From an uncultured Sediminibacterium sp. (lineage in GTDB: Bacteria > Bacteroidota > Bacteroidia > Chitinophagales > Chitinophagaceae): 64,000 nucleotides of DNA. The stretch's first letter is position 1. The number at the start of each line of letters is the position of its first letter. Of the stretch, positions 27,701-34,829 are shown in pieces. The stretch lies in NCBI RefSeq assembly GCF_946481145.1, contig NZ_CAMLMJ010000001.1:269055-333054 (forward strand), in the 5' to 3' direction. The position numbers and the translations under genes were made by a program. The notes under the pieces were generated by a model. The model was not told where the DNA came from. It searched no databases and saw only the letters and a program-made list of their open reading frames with translations.

Positions 27701-28848
27701 ATAGGGCCCTGATTAAGTGCCCTTGAAATATTAGGCATCGCAGATATGGTAGGAGCACTATACACCGTGATGGTAAAGTTTTGGTCGGCTGTAGCAGAAC
27801 CATTGGAAACACGCACACTGACATTATTTACTCCCATTGCTGATAATGGTGGGGTTCCGGTTAAAGAAGCACCAGTTTGTAATTTGGCTATACGGTTTCC
27901 ACTATAATCTCCAAATACTAATGCACCAGTTGGCGTAATTGACATACCCCAAACATAACTTGAGGTAGTGTAAACGGTTATAAAAGAGGAAAAGTTAGGT
28001 GTATATTTTCTTACATACTGGTACCCTGAAACATATACATTGTCGTAGGCATCTACTTTTACATCACTCGGATTTTGTAAACCTGTGACTACAGAAGTTA
28101 ACACATTTGTAGCAGGATTAAACGAGTAAATGGTTCCACTTGTGTAAGATGCAACATATAAAATACCGGAAGAATTAAAACCAAGCCCGAAAGGACCGCT
28201 AATGTTGGTTATAACATCGTTTGCAACATTGTTGCTCAAATTAACCCGAATTACCTTAGACAATCCATAACCAGCAATATATAAATAACCTGCTCTGTGA
28301 GTCATCGAGAGAAAGGCAGAGCCAGAATTAGGATTTAGGTAAACATCTGTTTCTCCTGCTCCGGGATTTGTTAAAGAGATTTTAGTGATTTTACTCCTCG
28401 AAACGGTAGAATTATAATAGTATGAAACATACAAGTAACCATCGTATGCAAACATACCATATACGTTTCCGGATTGTCTGGTAAACCAGTTTGTAGTAGT
28501 TCCATCCGGAGCAATTTTATAAATAGCGGTGCCATTTAACTGGGTTGCATAAATATTTCCTAGATCATCGCCTGCTACACCACCTGGTGTTGAAATAGTT
28601 GAACCAAACTGTGAAGCAGTACTTTGGCCATTATTATTCAACGTTAACCACGATGGCAATGTAAGTGCCGAGAAATTGAGCGTGTTGTTCGACGGATCAG
28701 TTGCCGATATACCATAGGTATATGGACTTCCCACTGTGGCTGTTGTTACCGGCGTAGAGGTAAAAGTTGGTTGAGCTGTTAAAACACCGATCGCCGTCGT
28801 ACATGACAGCAATAACAGGCTTACTACTTTGCGTAGAGCTGATTTCAT
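18766..28848 (-). CDS. Giant secreted multidomain surface protein with T9SS type A sorting domain
   Basis: A 3,360-aa protein exported by Sec and then type IX secretion. From the N-terminus: signal peptide (1-25), Ig/cadherin-like region, beta-propeller repeats of NHL type (about 80-330), three LamG/concanavalin-like domains (about 455-650, 850-1010 and 1340-1500) separated by Ig-like repeats (CAGGSVTLTA...SYLWSNG), then about ten HYR repeats (DNCGVASVTNN...ATVTVTDANGN type, about 1560-2550). A region with long beta-helix-like strands (about 2700-3170) carries a His/Cys/Asp-rich insert (about 3180-3217). The end is a type A CTD (MPNPTRTFFTIKLES...VESRTQIG...AGNYFAEF). It is probably a surface adhesin or matrix protein. 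A two-component pair lies directly upstream on the same strand. No frameshift is visible. Confidence 0.92.
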   Translation of the reverse strand: MKSALRKVVSLLLLSCTTAIGVLTAQPTFTSTPVTTATVGSPYTYGISATDPSNNTLNFSALTLPSWLTLNNNGQSTASQFGSTISTPGGVAGDDLGNIYATQLNGTAIYKIAPDGTTTNWFTRQSGNVYGMFAYDGYLYVSYYYNSTVSRSKITKISLTNPGAGETDVYLNPNSGSAFLSMTHRAGYLYIAGYGLSKVIRVNLSNNVANDVITNISGPFGLGFNSSGILYVASYTSGTIYSFNPATNVLTSVVTGLQNPSDVKVDAYDNVYVSGYQYVRKYTPNFSSFITVYTTSSYVWGMSITPTGALVFGDYSGNRIAKLQTGASLTGTPPLSAMGVNNVSVRVSNGSATADQNFTITVYSAPTISAMPNISRALNQGPITLTNPTSNSNGAITYTSSNPSVVSVSGNTLTLNAQGTATITANQAASGYFNAGSTSFTVTVTAPVLIPASALKFDPSLPAGDNSRLNYVDIANPFRAFQKEMTVEFWMYAPDANLPFGSVMGQGPTNLDQNYSWLMHPNTNGTMTFYVNDGGTLRGTNCNIIAGSWHHYAATSSATSTKFYVDGVLVHTGPGVSGNIITDAASVIHIGKDVRYATRNFPNNDPNNRYATMTIDEVRIWSRELCADEINNNKNCQLLNPATQNGLEEYYTFNQGYVNENNSSVTTLTDFSGKNRNGTLNNFTLNGTSSNWATSGSTNTGTCGAYVTTLPTITVNGSTNLCAGGSVTLTASAGSSYLWSNGATTQSITVSAAGSYSVTVASAGGCKATSVAKTVTVTTINNQSVTAAPINICGTGSSTITLAASQLGVNYTLRNNADNTIIAGPIAGTGAAINFNTGNISATTTYNVLAETGPTGALSLNGSTYVTIPHNANLNVSAGGQLTMEAWVNPAITGQWRNILMKGAYGYGMAIDASNRLYFWDQGAGNAYDTWSNVTVPANTWSHVAVTVQDNGSSLSVKLYLNGVNVGNKTSPIAQINDNTESLIIGRQGTGCGCNYFNGKLDDVRVWNTVRSASEIAGGMNNCLSGTETGLIALYKMDDGNGSTVVDSKSANNGNIVGTATWAAGNVVCGAVCSQQMSATPTITVNPLPTVNPVTNIEVCHNGVAVPAINFAGSVEGATYIWTNDNPSIGLSASGTGNISSFTAQNPGTVPVYANITVTPSFTVDGNTCTGTPVSFVIRVNPIPVIDPIAAQTLCNGAQSAVINITSSVPGATFKWTNLDPSVNIGLANGEGAVIPSFTAVNSSNQQVNANYLVVSYFQGETMGCGTSRLVNFVVNPTPVVTVTPNGPTTFCEGGSVTLSAPAGASYLWSSGQQTQSITVSQSGNYSVALTSATGCGNTSAAVAVTVNPLPATPVISTSGPTLVCAGSPVTLTAPGGQTFGKSIDFNGSNNIVIPHNNSLNFTSQYTVESWIKVNGYQYGTIISKFEDDNNNRGWMVNMGETGDPTKLSVVHSRLGTWTNPIQWNTGFQPSLNTWYHIAVVFDASLSSNHIKLYVNGALTSQTSWPYTLTPNVANMYFGGYDGPGNGVNGGANSRFFNGKIDEVRVWNFARTASDISAFYNQSVSPSTSGLVAAYSFNEASGNAITDATGVNNGTMVNNPTRSTDAPASASSGTSTYLWSNGETSQSIVATAAGNYAVTVTNENGCSATSAPVTISNYALPTISCSGNITANSLANQCGANVSYPAATVTAGPANPTITYSHPSGSFFPIGTTTVTATVTDACGNTASCSFTVTVTDNVNPVIAAPANLIVPAGANCTATGISLGTPVTSDNCSVASVTNNAPTVFPIGTTNVVWTVTDASGNIATATQAVTVKDQTAPVPNVATLPDINGECSVTVTTIPKATDNCNAQITATTTSPLSYNTQGTYTIVWKYTDAAGNFSTQTQTVIVKDVTPPVINCPAPITTIAPNNQCGAVVTFPQPTVTDNCSSGTSGVHTLTSGTQFFDYADNRMETQNSPGLPMTFFPTDGQKLAVFLVNCGSTHYMYQNVTLPSSGPISLGLDMKYTNHYASGFSASQFIAIELRNPSTNAIIATLFKTNPGAAQSTPMTHYTFDLSAYAGQQVRLQVVDATINNYFIDVQLDNITLPGSSLVNGSFETGDYTGWSIGSASTTCGTFGIGSGPSISIVQKAGLPSGSTFPIGTTTNTFEATDLAGNKSTCSFTVTVNAPEISISGNATEIVSGDNTPSATDHTDLGGTIPGSSISKTYVITNNGTAALTISSINISNAAFTRSGISLPATIQPGQSASFTLSFASVSLGVQTAVVTVYNNDCTEAAYSFTVKAEVTCTNPVFVNTNAQVQANTTATTCNAVVNYPLSVTGIPAPGLSYSFSGATTGSDAGTGSGKTFNKGTTHVVVTAVNPCSTVVNEFDVIVSDITPPIAIAQNLVVNLDANGAASVTAALINNGSSDNCGIASISLSKTSFGCNNVGTNNVILTVTDVNGNVSTATAVVTVVDDIKPSITAPAMVSVVNTPGSCMAAVNLGTPETSDNCGVASVTNNAPALFPVGTTIVRWTVTDIHGNVTDTATQEVVVIDNENPTITVSNISVNNDATKCFATVTVDQPETADNCGVSSVVGVRSDNQPLTATYPVGTTTITWTVTDIHGNIKTAVQTIVVTDNEKPSITAPAMVSVVNTPGLCTASVNLGTPVTSDNCGVATVTNNAPALFPVGTTIVRWTVTDIHGNVTDTATQEVVVIDNENPTITVNNISVNNDAGKCGATVAISLPETADNCGVATVMGVRSDNKLLTEDYPVGTTIITWTVRDVNGNVKTATQTIVVTDNEKPVIACAANQVFCANTGGNTQYTVPVLNQSDNCGIASTTYTVTGATNRTGNGTNASGSFAIGTSTVTYTVTDIHGNVSTCSFTVTINPLPVASIAAPTADAFCNQFTLTANSTLSGPFTYQWMFGNNTKATTQQLSLGLTDADGVYSVYTTDANGCRSELPATYNYQKQTLVSSYTILATKEVKLGQYDKVESGSVGVMSSRGEAEFEKYSSVTGAGSFVKAPRIDTDKGVTINSKIYGVASVTLPTMQYNVSNTRYLQDKTINSNVTATVSGNYDEVTLKKGSNVTLTGTVFGKIKLEEGASVRFTSTTIDVAEIQIEKGPKNGGYSYIRFAPNTSIRVSKKVTIGSDVIVNPEAYQVTFYMADNRRDEEKFHVKGDDTRITANIILPDGKLKVTGGNYGDDKCDHRPHSANSCRHRGHGHHDCDHRGHGDKDCRDDVYMTGLFIAEEVESEGKNVIWNSFSCGAGSAPVDAVVSSNNKATVTEESSSLKLQAASKSEEELKVVVMPNPTRTFFTIKLESKYDAPVTMRMVDASGRVVESRTQIGSNSTIQVGHNYNAGNYFAEFVQGNRRKTIQLIKVR
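20507..21486 (-). repeat. Two tandem ~490-bp HYR repeat units inside the giant gene
   Basis: The protein segment starting KPSITAPAMVSVVNTPG occurs twice (about 21486-20993 and 20993-20507). Each unit has two HYR domains and is nearly identical over about 163 residues. The high identity indicates recent duplication or gene conversion and makes this stretch prone to length variation and assembly error. Confidence 0.8.
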
Positions 28849-28867
28849 AATAGTTAGTTTGGTTGTA

Positions 28868-28902
28868 CAAAACGTTATCCGCAGATAATCGTCTGATTCA
28901 AA
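28868..28902 (-). promoter_or_regulatory. Candidate promoter of the giant gene
   Basis: On the minus strand TTTG (28899-28902) is followed after 21 bases by TAACGTTTTG (28868-28877), close to the Bacteroidota TTTG / TAnnTTTG pattern but with one extra base in the -7 box. The ATG is at 28848. The rest of the 228-bp gap to the kinase stop codon shows nothing notable. Confidence 0.4.
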
Positions 28903-29076
28903 TAATCACCTGGTAATGATCTTTTCGGGGATATTGGATATGTATGTGATGCTGAATAGCTACGAAATAATGGTTCGCAACCATTCGAAATCATATGAAA
29001 ATTATAAAGAGGGAAGCGCAACTTTGAATAAATGGTACCAAATGCAACAAAAAGGGTATGAAATATAAATATGATA

Positions 29077-31041
29077 CTATGCCTTAAGCCTGCTTTGAGG
29101 AATATTGAAAATAAAAGATGTTCCGTTATTGACTTCGCATCTAACAGTGCCTTTTAGCTGACGCGTTAATTCCCGTATAATCAGGAAGCCTAAGGATTCG
29201 GACTTATGTTCTTCAAATGAGAAAGGCAATCCTCTGCCATTATCCCTGACTATAATAGTTAATATCTCATTCGAATTAGACTCGCAGGAAATGGTAATCG
29301 TGCCTTGCTGATTTTCATCAAATGCATATTTCAATGCATTGGTGATTACTTCGTTTAGTATGAGACCTAATGGAACAGACCTTTCAATATCAAATTCAAA
29401 CTGTTCTGCCGGTGCGGTGCAGATCAGTTCAATATGGCCTTTATTATATAATTGCCGCAGATCGCTGTATAGTTCACGGATATAGTCTGTAAAAGATACG
29501 GTACTCAGGTCATCAAATGCATAGAGGTTTTGGTGTATCAATGAAATGGCTTTTACCCTTTTCTGACTCGCCATCAATGCATCAATAGCTTTCTGGTCAG
29601 TCATGGTAGCGGCCTGCAGGTTCAGCAAGCTCGATACTACCTGAAGGTTGTTTTTAACCCGGTGGTGTATCTCTTTTAATAAAATATCTTTCTCCTCGTT
29701 CTGTCTTTCGATCAGCTGTTTCTGGTTTTCGAGTACCTGGTTTTTCTGTTTGATTTTTCTATTAGCAAAAATGATGAACAAGGCGGCAAGTAATAAAACA
29801 CAGGCAACGGCAGCAACAAAGAGATTACTATTGCGCAATCTTGCGTTTAAGGACTTCAGCTCAACATTCTCTTTTGCCTGTAATGTTTCTTTCATCCTGT
29901 TCTCTGCATCAGCGATGGTTTTTTCTTTGTTCTCATTGAAGATGCTGTCGTTCCAATATTTATACTGCTTAAAGAACAGCATGGCACTGTCCAACTGTCC
30001 GCGCTTTTCCGCTACTTCAGATAATACCTTATTGGCATTTCGCAGGAATAGTTTCGACTTATATTGTTGGGCCAGGTATAAGAGTGTTCTTCCAAAATCA
30101 CTGGCTTTATTATACTGGTTACTTTCAATATAAAGGTTGGATAAGGCGGATAATACGATGAGTTTATTGTCTTTTGTTTTTAAGCTATCGAGAATCTGGT
30201 AGGCTTGCAACAGGTATTGTTCGGCTTCTTTGTAGGATTTAAGTTTGGTGAGGATCTCTCCAATATCTGTTGCACAGGTTGCATACACATAACCTTTGGT
30301 CTTTACTTTATTCAGGTATCCAATAGATATGTTGGCTTCCAATTTGGCGGAATCGGGTTTGCCCACCATCATATATTCTTTGGCCATATTGGAATGAATC
30401 ATTCCGGCATATTGCCAGTTTTCCCTGGGTAATACTTCTTTCAAAGCCTTCTCATAAAAGGGTCGGGTAAAACTGATGGGTCTTCCGGCATCTGAGTAGG
30501 CTTCTGCCATACAGTTGGCACTGAAGGCAATCATTTCAGAGCTTTTGCTTTCTTCGGCGGCTTTATTTGCTTCTAAAAAATACTGTATGGCTTTATCGAA
30601 ATCAGCTTTATCCTGGTACATGCCCCCTATCAGGTTCAGGATGGATGACTCATAATATTTACTTTTTGCCTTCTTAGCATAGAACATCGACAGTTCATAC
30701 ATTTTAAGACAACCTTCGATATCCTGGTTCACCACTTTTACAAAACCCTTGATGCGGTAAGCCTCTGCCAGTCTCAGGTAATCGTTGCTACTGTTCGCAA
30801 TCATTACCATACTATCTGCCAGTTCTACTGCTTTTGGCTGATTGGAAAAACGCATTTCCCAACCCAGTATTCCATAAAGCCTGCATCGGGTTGTGTCGCT
30901 TTTCGCCTGGTTTATTTGTTGTCTTATTTGTTCGGTATCTACATAATTATATTGTGCCTTTGATTCCGTCAGGAATAAAAAGCAACAAATCAAAGCAGGT
31001 GTAAGCCTGACTTTGGAGCATATCGACAACAATTGTAACAT
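29077..31041 (-). CDS. TPR-containing sensor histidine kinase (HisKA_2/HWE-like)
   Basis: I chose the ATG at 31041 (654 aa) because it begins a clean signal peptide (MLQLLSICSKVRLTPALICC... ending SKAQ). An ATG at 31116 is the alternative. Periplasmic tetratricopeptide-like repeats (about 40-360) are followed by one membrane helix (LFVAAVACVLLLAALFIIFA, about 404-423), a coiled coil, the phosphoacceptor motif EIHHRVKNN (about 455-463) and a HATPase domain with NEVITNALKYA and DNGRGLPF. It would phosphorylate the LytTR regulator encoded just upstream. TPR sensors of this design are common in Bacteroidota, but the stimulus is unknown. The next gene downstream on the same strand is the giant surface protein. 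Confidence 0.92.
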   Translation of the reverse strand: MLQLLSICSKVRLTPALICCFLFLTESKAQYNYVDTEQIRQQINQAKSDTTRCRLYGILGWEMRFSNQPKAVELADSMVMIANSSNDYLRLAEAYRIKGFVKVVNQDIEGCLKMYELSMFYAKKAKSKYYESSILNLIGGMYQDKADFDKAIQYFLEANKAAEESKSSEMIAFSANCMAEAYSDAGRPISFTRPFYEKALKEVLPRENWQYAGMIHSNMAKEYMMVGKPDSAKLEANISIGYLNKVKTKGYVYATCATDIGEILTKLKSYKEAEQYLLQAYQILDSLKTKDNKLIVLSALSNLYIESNQYNKASDFGRTLLYLAQQYKSKLFLRNANKVLSEVAEKRGQLDSAMLFFKQYKYWNDSIFNENKEKTIADAENRMKETLQAKENVELKSLNARLRNSNLFVAAVACVLLLAALFIIFANRKIKQKNQVLENQKQLIERQNEEKDILLKEIHHRVKNNLQVVSSLLNLQAATMTDQKAIDALMASQKRVKAISLIHQNLYAFDDLSTVSFTDYIRELYSDLRQLYNKGHIELICTAPAEQFEFDIERSVPLGLILNEVITNALKYAFDENQQGTITISCESNSNEILTIIVRDNGRGLPFSFEEHKSESLGFLIIRELTRQLKGTVRCEVNNGTSFIFNIPQSRLKA

Positions 31042-31129
31042 GGTGGTCTGTAAATATGCAGTAAATGCGAGGATCGGGCAAAAAACAGGTACCAACTGCC
31101 TTATTTTGGGTACCATTTGGCTCAAAAGG

Positions 31130-31858
31130 CTATAAAATTCTTTTTATACAGGCAAAAAAATCGTCTTTATACATTCGGCTGAGTGGTATTTCCTTTCCGT
31201 TGATGGTGATATCTGTATGTGAAAAAGCATCTACTTTATTGAGGTTAATCATATATGATTTATGTACCTGTAAAAATTTAGCATCTGATACATGTTGTTG
31301 AAAGTCGCGGAAATTTGAGCGTATAATATGTTTACCTTTTTCGGATATAATATAGAGGTAGTTATGTTCTGATTCGATCCACTGTATATCATCAATATTA
31401 ACCCGAACAAAATTTTTATCGTTCTTTATAAACAGGGCATCTTTACAAACTACTGCAGTATTTTCCTGTTCTATTATATCCTGTCCGCTGTAATTACTCA
31501 GTGCCACTTCAATAGCGGTATACAGGTCATTCGATTCGAAGGGTTTCAGGAGATAGCCATTGGGTTTGGTTCCCAAGGCATCATCCATGGTTTTTTTATC
31601 TGAATGTGAGGTTACATATATAAATGGTATCCGGTATTGTTGTTGTAATAAGGCCGAGAGGTCAATACCGGTTTTGGTATCATTCAGGGTAATATCTAGT
31701 AGTACCAGATCCGGTTTATTTTGTTCAATGGATTGAACAGCGGAAGCATAACTATTTACATTGGGTATTATATCATAGCCCAGGTTAAGCAGCATACGCT
31801 CCATATCCATAGCTACAAGCGACTCATCTTCAACAATGAGTATACGGCATGGTTGCAT
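31130..31858 (-). CDS. LytTR-family response regulator
   Basis: The ATG at 31858 gives 242 aa (MQPCRILIVEDES). A TTG two codons upstream is less likely. The receiver domain (about 1-120) has the acidic pair in VEDE, phospho-acceptor Asp in LVLLDITL (about residue 55) and the conserved Lys in GYLLKPF. A LytTR DNA-binding domain (about 140-240) contains FLQVHKSYMINL and IPLSRMYKDDFF. It heads an operon with the TPR kinase. Activated LytTR proteins bind paired direct repeats upstream of their targets. The giant surface gene is an obvious candidate target, but this is inference. Confidence 0.94.
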   Translation of the reverse strand: MQPCRILIVEDESLVAMDMERMLLNLGYDIIPNVNSYASAVQSIEQNKPDLVLLDITLNDTKTGIDLSALLQQQYRIPFIYVTSHSDKKTMDDALGTKPNGYLLKPFESNDLYTAIEVALSNYSGQDIIEQENTAVVCKDALFIKNDKNFVRVNIDDIQWIESEHNYLYIISEKGKHIIRSNFRDFQQHVSDAKFLQVHKSYMINLNKVDAFSHTDITINGKEIPLSRMYKDDFFACIKRIL

Positions 31859-31886
31859 CAGCAAGGTTAGTTTGGTATAAGCAATG

Positions 31887-31916
31887 CCAAAATAATTGCT
31901 TTAAACTATAAAACAA
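31887..31916 (-). promoter_or_regulatory. Candidate promoter of the two-component operon
   Basis: On the minus strand TTG (31914-31916) is followed after 19 bases by TATTTTGG (31887-31894), one mismatch from TAnnTTTG. The regulator ATG is at 31858. Confidence 0.4.
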
Positions 31917-31947
31917 TGATTTTCTGAGAGATATAAGGGTATTTTAA

Positions 31948-32228
31948 GCTTCAAGCGACAAGCTGCAAGCTGCTCCAAAGGAGTCCTTCGGACAAGTCTA
32001 GCGTAGGATAGAACACAGATTTTCATGATTTTCAAGATCTATCATGATAAATCATGAAAATCTGTGTTCTATTAATAACAGCTAGTGCATTTACAGCAAT
32101 CTAATATTTCTTTAATCACCTTATTTAAAATAGCTAATTCTCGGGCCTTTTCATTTATCCAATTATTAGCAGAAAGCTTAAAATATACTCCAATCAAGGC
32201 TTGCAGCTTGCAGCTTGCGACTTGAAGC
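31948..32228 (-). repeat. Dispersed intergenic repeat, copy E (with internal 20-bp palindrome)
   Basis: Terminal arms of about 26 bp (31948-31973 and 32203-32228; GCTTCAAG...GCAAGCTGC type) enclose a core that reads on the minus strand CCTTGATTGGAGTAT... and ATTGCTGTAAATGCA. An internal perfect hairpin has 20-bp arms at 32010-32029 and 32051-32070 (AGAACACAGATTTTCATGAT). The core aligns clearly with copy A at 36506-36793 in the opposite orientation. It fills the gap between the regulator promoter and the 3' end of the next gene. Confidence 0.75.
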
Positions 32229-32235
32229 CCTCTAC

Positions 32236-32919
32236 TTACTCCGCTGATTTAAAAATAGCTTTTGCGCCTTCTTTTTGTTGTTCAGTAATACCTATAAAAC
32301 CATACTTCCTTTCCAGGTCGGTATACATAGCAACTGTTTTTCTGATCCGGTTAAAATCTGTTTCAGGAATTTTATTGATTTCTAAAGCTTCCTTTTGCTT
32401 CCATACCTCGGCTTCTATCAACATATCAGCTTGCTTTCCGTTTACTTCAAGCTTATCCATCAGGGTTCTGCGGAATTTGGTGCGGAACATTAATTGCAAT
32501 TGTGGCTTGGCAATAGTATCGTAGTTTTTATTGACTGTCAGGGTAATGAGTGGACAGGGTTCACTTAGACTTTGTTTTCTTTTCTCCGTTAAGTTTTTTA
32601 ACTGATCGCCGGAAAGTCCCAATGCTTTGTATTTTTTAATGACAGCTTCTTCTACTTCACCATCGGTAGCAAATGTGTCGTTCGCATTTTTCTGGATTTG
32701 TATTTTGGTAAGCCTGGCCCAGTGATTGATCTGTCCAATTTTATCTGCATTGGCTTCGGATATTTTCAATTGTTTAATCAGGTAGGGTTTTTCGCAGTAG
32801 CCAAATAATTCAACCAGTTGCTCGGGAGTCCATTCTATACCGCTCTGTGCAAAACTGCCTGAGGCAAGTAAAAGCGAAAGACAAAACACCATAAACCGTA
32901 AACCCATTCTCTTGCGCAT
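32236..32919 (-). CDS. Unknown secreted protein
   Basis: The ATG at 32919 (227 aa) starts a clear signal peptide (MRKRMGLRFMVFCLSLLLASGSFAQ). An upstream in-frame start at 32955 would put 12 residues before it. The mature part is helical and charged, with one Cys-Glu-Lys-Pro motif early (FGYCEKPYL). It has no recognised domain. It lies 3 bp downstream of the MORN/TonB-like gene region on the same strand, with the start codons 39 bp or less apart, so the two could be co-transcribed. The dispersed repeat E lies after its stop. Confidence 0.7.
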   Translation of the reverse strand: MRKRMGLRFMVFCLSLLLASGSFAQSGIEWTPEQLVELFGYCEKPYLIKQLKISEANADKIGQINHWARLTKIQIQKNANDTFATDGEVEEAVIKKYKALGLSGDQLKNLTEKRKQSLSEPCPLITLTVNKNYDTIAKPQLQLMFRTKFRRTLMDKLEVNGKQADMLIEAEVWKQKEALEINKIPETDFNRIRKTVAMYTDLERKYGFIGITEQQKEGAKAIFKSAE

Positions 32920-32958
32920 AACAATATATTTAGGTTTTAAAATTACTAAATACAATTG

Positions 32959-33993
32959 CTAAAACGATTTTACCAGTGTTAAAGATTGCATATTAAGCAT
33001 GGGTATCATGCGGTTATTGTGCCAGGCTGCAGTCCACTTTTTTGATTTTTTAAAAAGATCGATGATTTCCTGATCAAAGCTCTTGTTCACCGTATTATCC
33101 AACATAAAATCAGACTTTGTTCCATCCGGGTTTGTCATAAAGTAAGCCACATAGGTGATGGTTTTTGATGGACCATTGGATTTATTGATCATATCAGGTA
33201 AATAACCAGATAAATAATTTGACCAGGCATTTACCCCTCCCGGATATAACGGTACTGTATTCACTATTTTACAATCAGGTTGTTGTACGCCATTCGTATC
33301 ATAACAAATGGTATTGGTGTATTCGATGGTTGAATCGTAATAAGCATATTCATAAATATCATACTTAAGCCTGGGTTCCAGCATGGCCGTATTGCTTTCA
33401 ATATTTGCATATTGCAAAACCGACGCTCTTTGTCCATTCGGGTGATAATAAAACCAATTCCCTGTTTTACGCAATCCCGGAGCCAGTTTGCCTTTAAAAG
33501 ATACCACCCCATTATCAAAAAAACCAATAACAAGTCCGGACCCATTCCCCAATGTATCCAATTGCATTTCTGTTCTCGGATTACCATTTGGGTACCAGCT
33601 AATGCAATTACCATAAGGAATACCCTGCTTAAACTGAATTGAATCGCTGACCATTCCATTGGGATAAACAGCAATATGCGATCCTATTTTTTGGTTGTTT
33701 GCATAAGTTTCTCTTGCCTTGATTTCGCCATTACCAAAAAAATATTCGAATACCCCATGTTTGATAGTACAGTCGGCATCTTTATAGAACCCATGTTTTA
33801 TTAACTGACCGGTATTAGCGCTATAGTCTGCCCTAAACCAACCTGTATCATTCTTCACCAGTTCTGCTGTATAAAAAGCTTTATCGGCTGAAGATGGTTT
33901 CCATTTATAATCGAAATAAATACGACTGCGTTGTGCTGCTGCCTGGGTTAATTGCAGTACTACAATAAAATAAATGATCAGTGTTCGTTTCAT
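32959..33993 (-). CDS. Secreted MORN-repeat protein with TonB C-terminal-like domain
   Basis: A 344-aa protein with a signal peptide (MKRTLIIYFIVVLQLTQAAAQ). Repeats of the YwqK/MORN type follow (about 60-190; units such as GFYKDADCTIKHGVFEYF and YPNGMVSDSIQFKQGIPYG). The C-terminal 90 residues resemble a TonB-like domain (VAYFMTNPDGTKSDFMLDN...KKWTAAWHNNRMI). This combination is frequent in Bacteroidota envelope proteins. A role in energy transduction is not certain, because no N-terminal membrane anchor beyond the signal is seen. It is followed by an unknown secreted protein gene on the same strand. Confidence 0.8.
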   Translation of the reverse strand: MKRTLIIYFIVVLQLTQAAAQRSRIYFDYKWKPSSADKAFYTAELVKNDTGWFRADYSANTGQLIKHGFYKDADCTIKHGVFEYFFGNGEIKARETYANNQKIGSHIAVYPNGMVSDSIQFKQGIPYGNCISWYPNGNPRTEMQLDTLGNGSGLVIGFFDNGVVSFKGKLAPGLRKTGNWFYYHPNGQRASVLQYANIESNTAMLEPRLKYDIYEYAYYDSTIEYTNTICYDTNGVQQPDCKIVNTVPLYPGGVNAWSNYLSGYLPDMINKSNGPSKTITYVAYFMTNPDGTKSDFMLDNTVNKSFDQEIIDLFKKSKKWTAAWHNNRMIPMLNMQSLTLVKSF

Positions 33994-34112
33994 TTTTTCT
34001 CTTCTGTTTCGAAAATACAGCTTTCAAAAATGATAAAAATTGAAAATATGCGTTTATCATAAGGTTCTACACCTGCCGAAATTTTTTTACCTTAACATGC
34101 TAAACCTGCCGT

Positions 34113-34793
34113 ATGAAAAAGTCCGTTATTTTTTTTAGTTTCTTTATACTCATTGCTGTTGCCGGTATTTTTTATGGTAACAGTATCAGTAGCCAATTTA
34201 CCGGTCTTAGACTGTGGAATTTTGAAAATGTGGCTTTGTTATTAATCGGACTGCCTTTTATTTTTTTTCAGCGTAATGCCGGCCTGCCTGAAGTTTGGAA
34301 TAACGAGCATCCATTGGCTTCCAGGTTATTTAAACCACTGCTCATCGGTTTACTGTTTGGTATAGCTGATCTTTTTGTCATAGAATATTGTCTTACCCAA
34401 ACAGCACATACCAGCTTACCTCCTTACACACAGCCATTTCCTTATTCCATTTTTTTATACAGCTCAGGTGCATTTGAAATAGAAATCTTTTACCGACTAA
34501 TACCTATCACACTGGTACTATTGATTTTCAGTAAAATTAAACAAGGCATTTATCAGCCACAGGCATTTATTGTAATAGCCATCCTTACTTCATTAAGAGA
34601 ACCTATTGAGCAACTCCCCACAGGGGCTGGATGGTTTATAGCATACTCCCTGATTACCGGATTTGCCATGAACCTGTTACAGGCTATCTATTATAAACGT
34701 TATGGATGGTCTTCATCCTTATTTATCAGACTCGGACATTACCTCATCTGGCATATACTGAATGGCATATATATTCAATACTTTGTTTTATAA
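34113..34793 (+). CDS. Membrane protein, possible CPBP-family (Abi-like) member
   Basis: A 226-aa integral membrane protein with about seven hydrophobic segments. The segment FEIEIFYRL (about 117-125) and the later HYLIWHILNG (about 209-218) resemble the E-rich motif and the HxxxN-type motif of CPBP intramembrane proteases. The first motif lacks the usual EE pair, so it may be a non-catalytic relative. It precedes a GNAT gene by 36 bp on the same strand. Confidence 0.6.
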   Translation: MKKSVIFFSFFILIAVAGIFYGNSISSQFTGLRLWNFENVALLLIGLPFIFFQRNAGLPEVWNNEHPLASRLFKPLLIGLLFGIADLFVIEYCLTQTAHTSLPPYTQPFPYSIFLYSSGAFEIEIFYRLIPITLVLLIFSKIKQGIYQPQAFIVIAILTSLREPIEQLPTGAGWFIAYSLITGFAMNLLQAIYYKRYGWSSSLFIRLGHYLIWHILNGIYIQYFVL

Positions 34794-34829
34794 TTTTGGG
34801 CTTCGGTATCGTTTAAACAGTATTCAATT

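Noticed and set aside
34113..34793. Firm call as a CPBP intramembrane protease
   Set aside because: The typical EE...R motif is incomplete (EIEIFYR), so only a possible relationship is reported.
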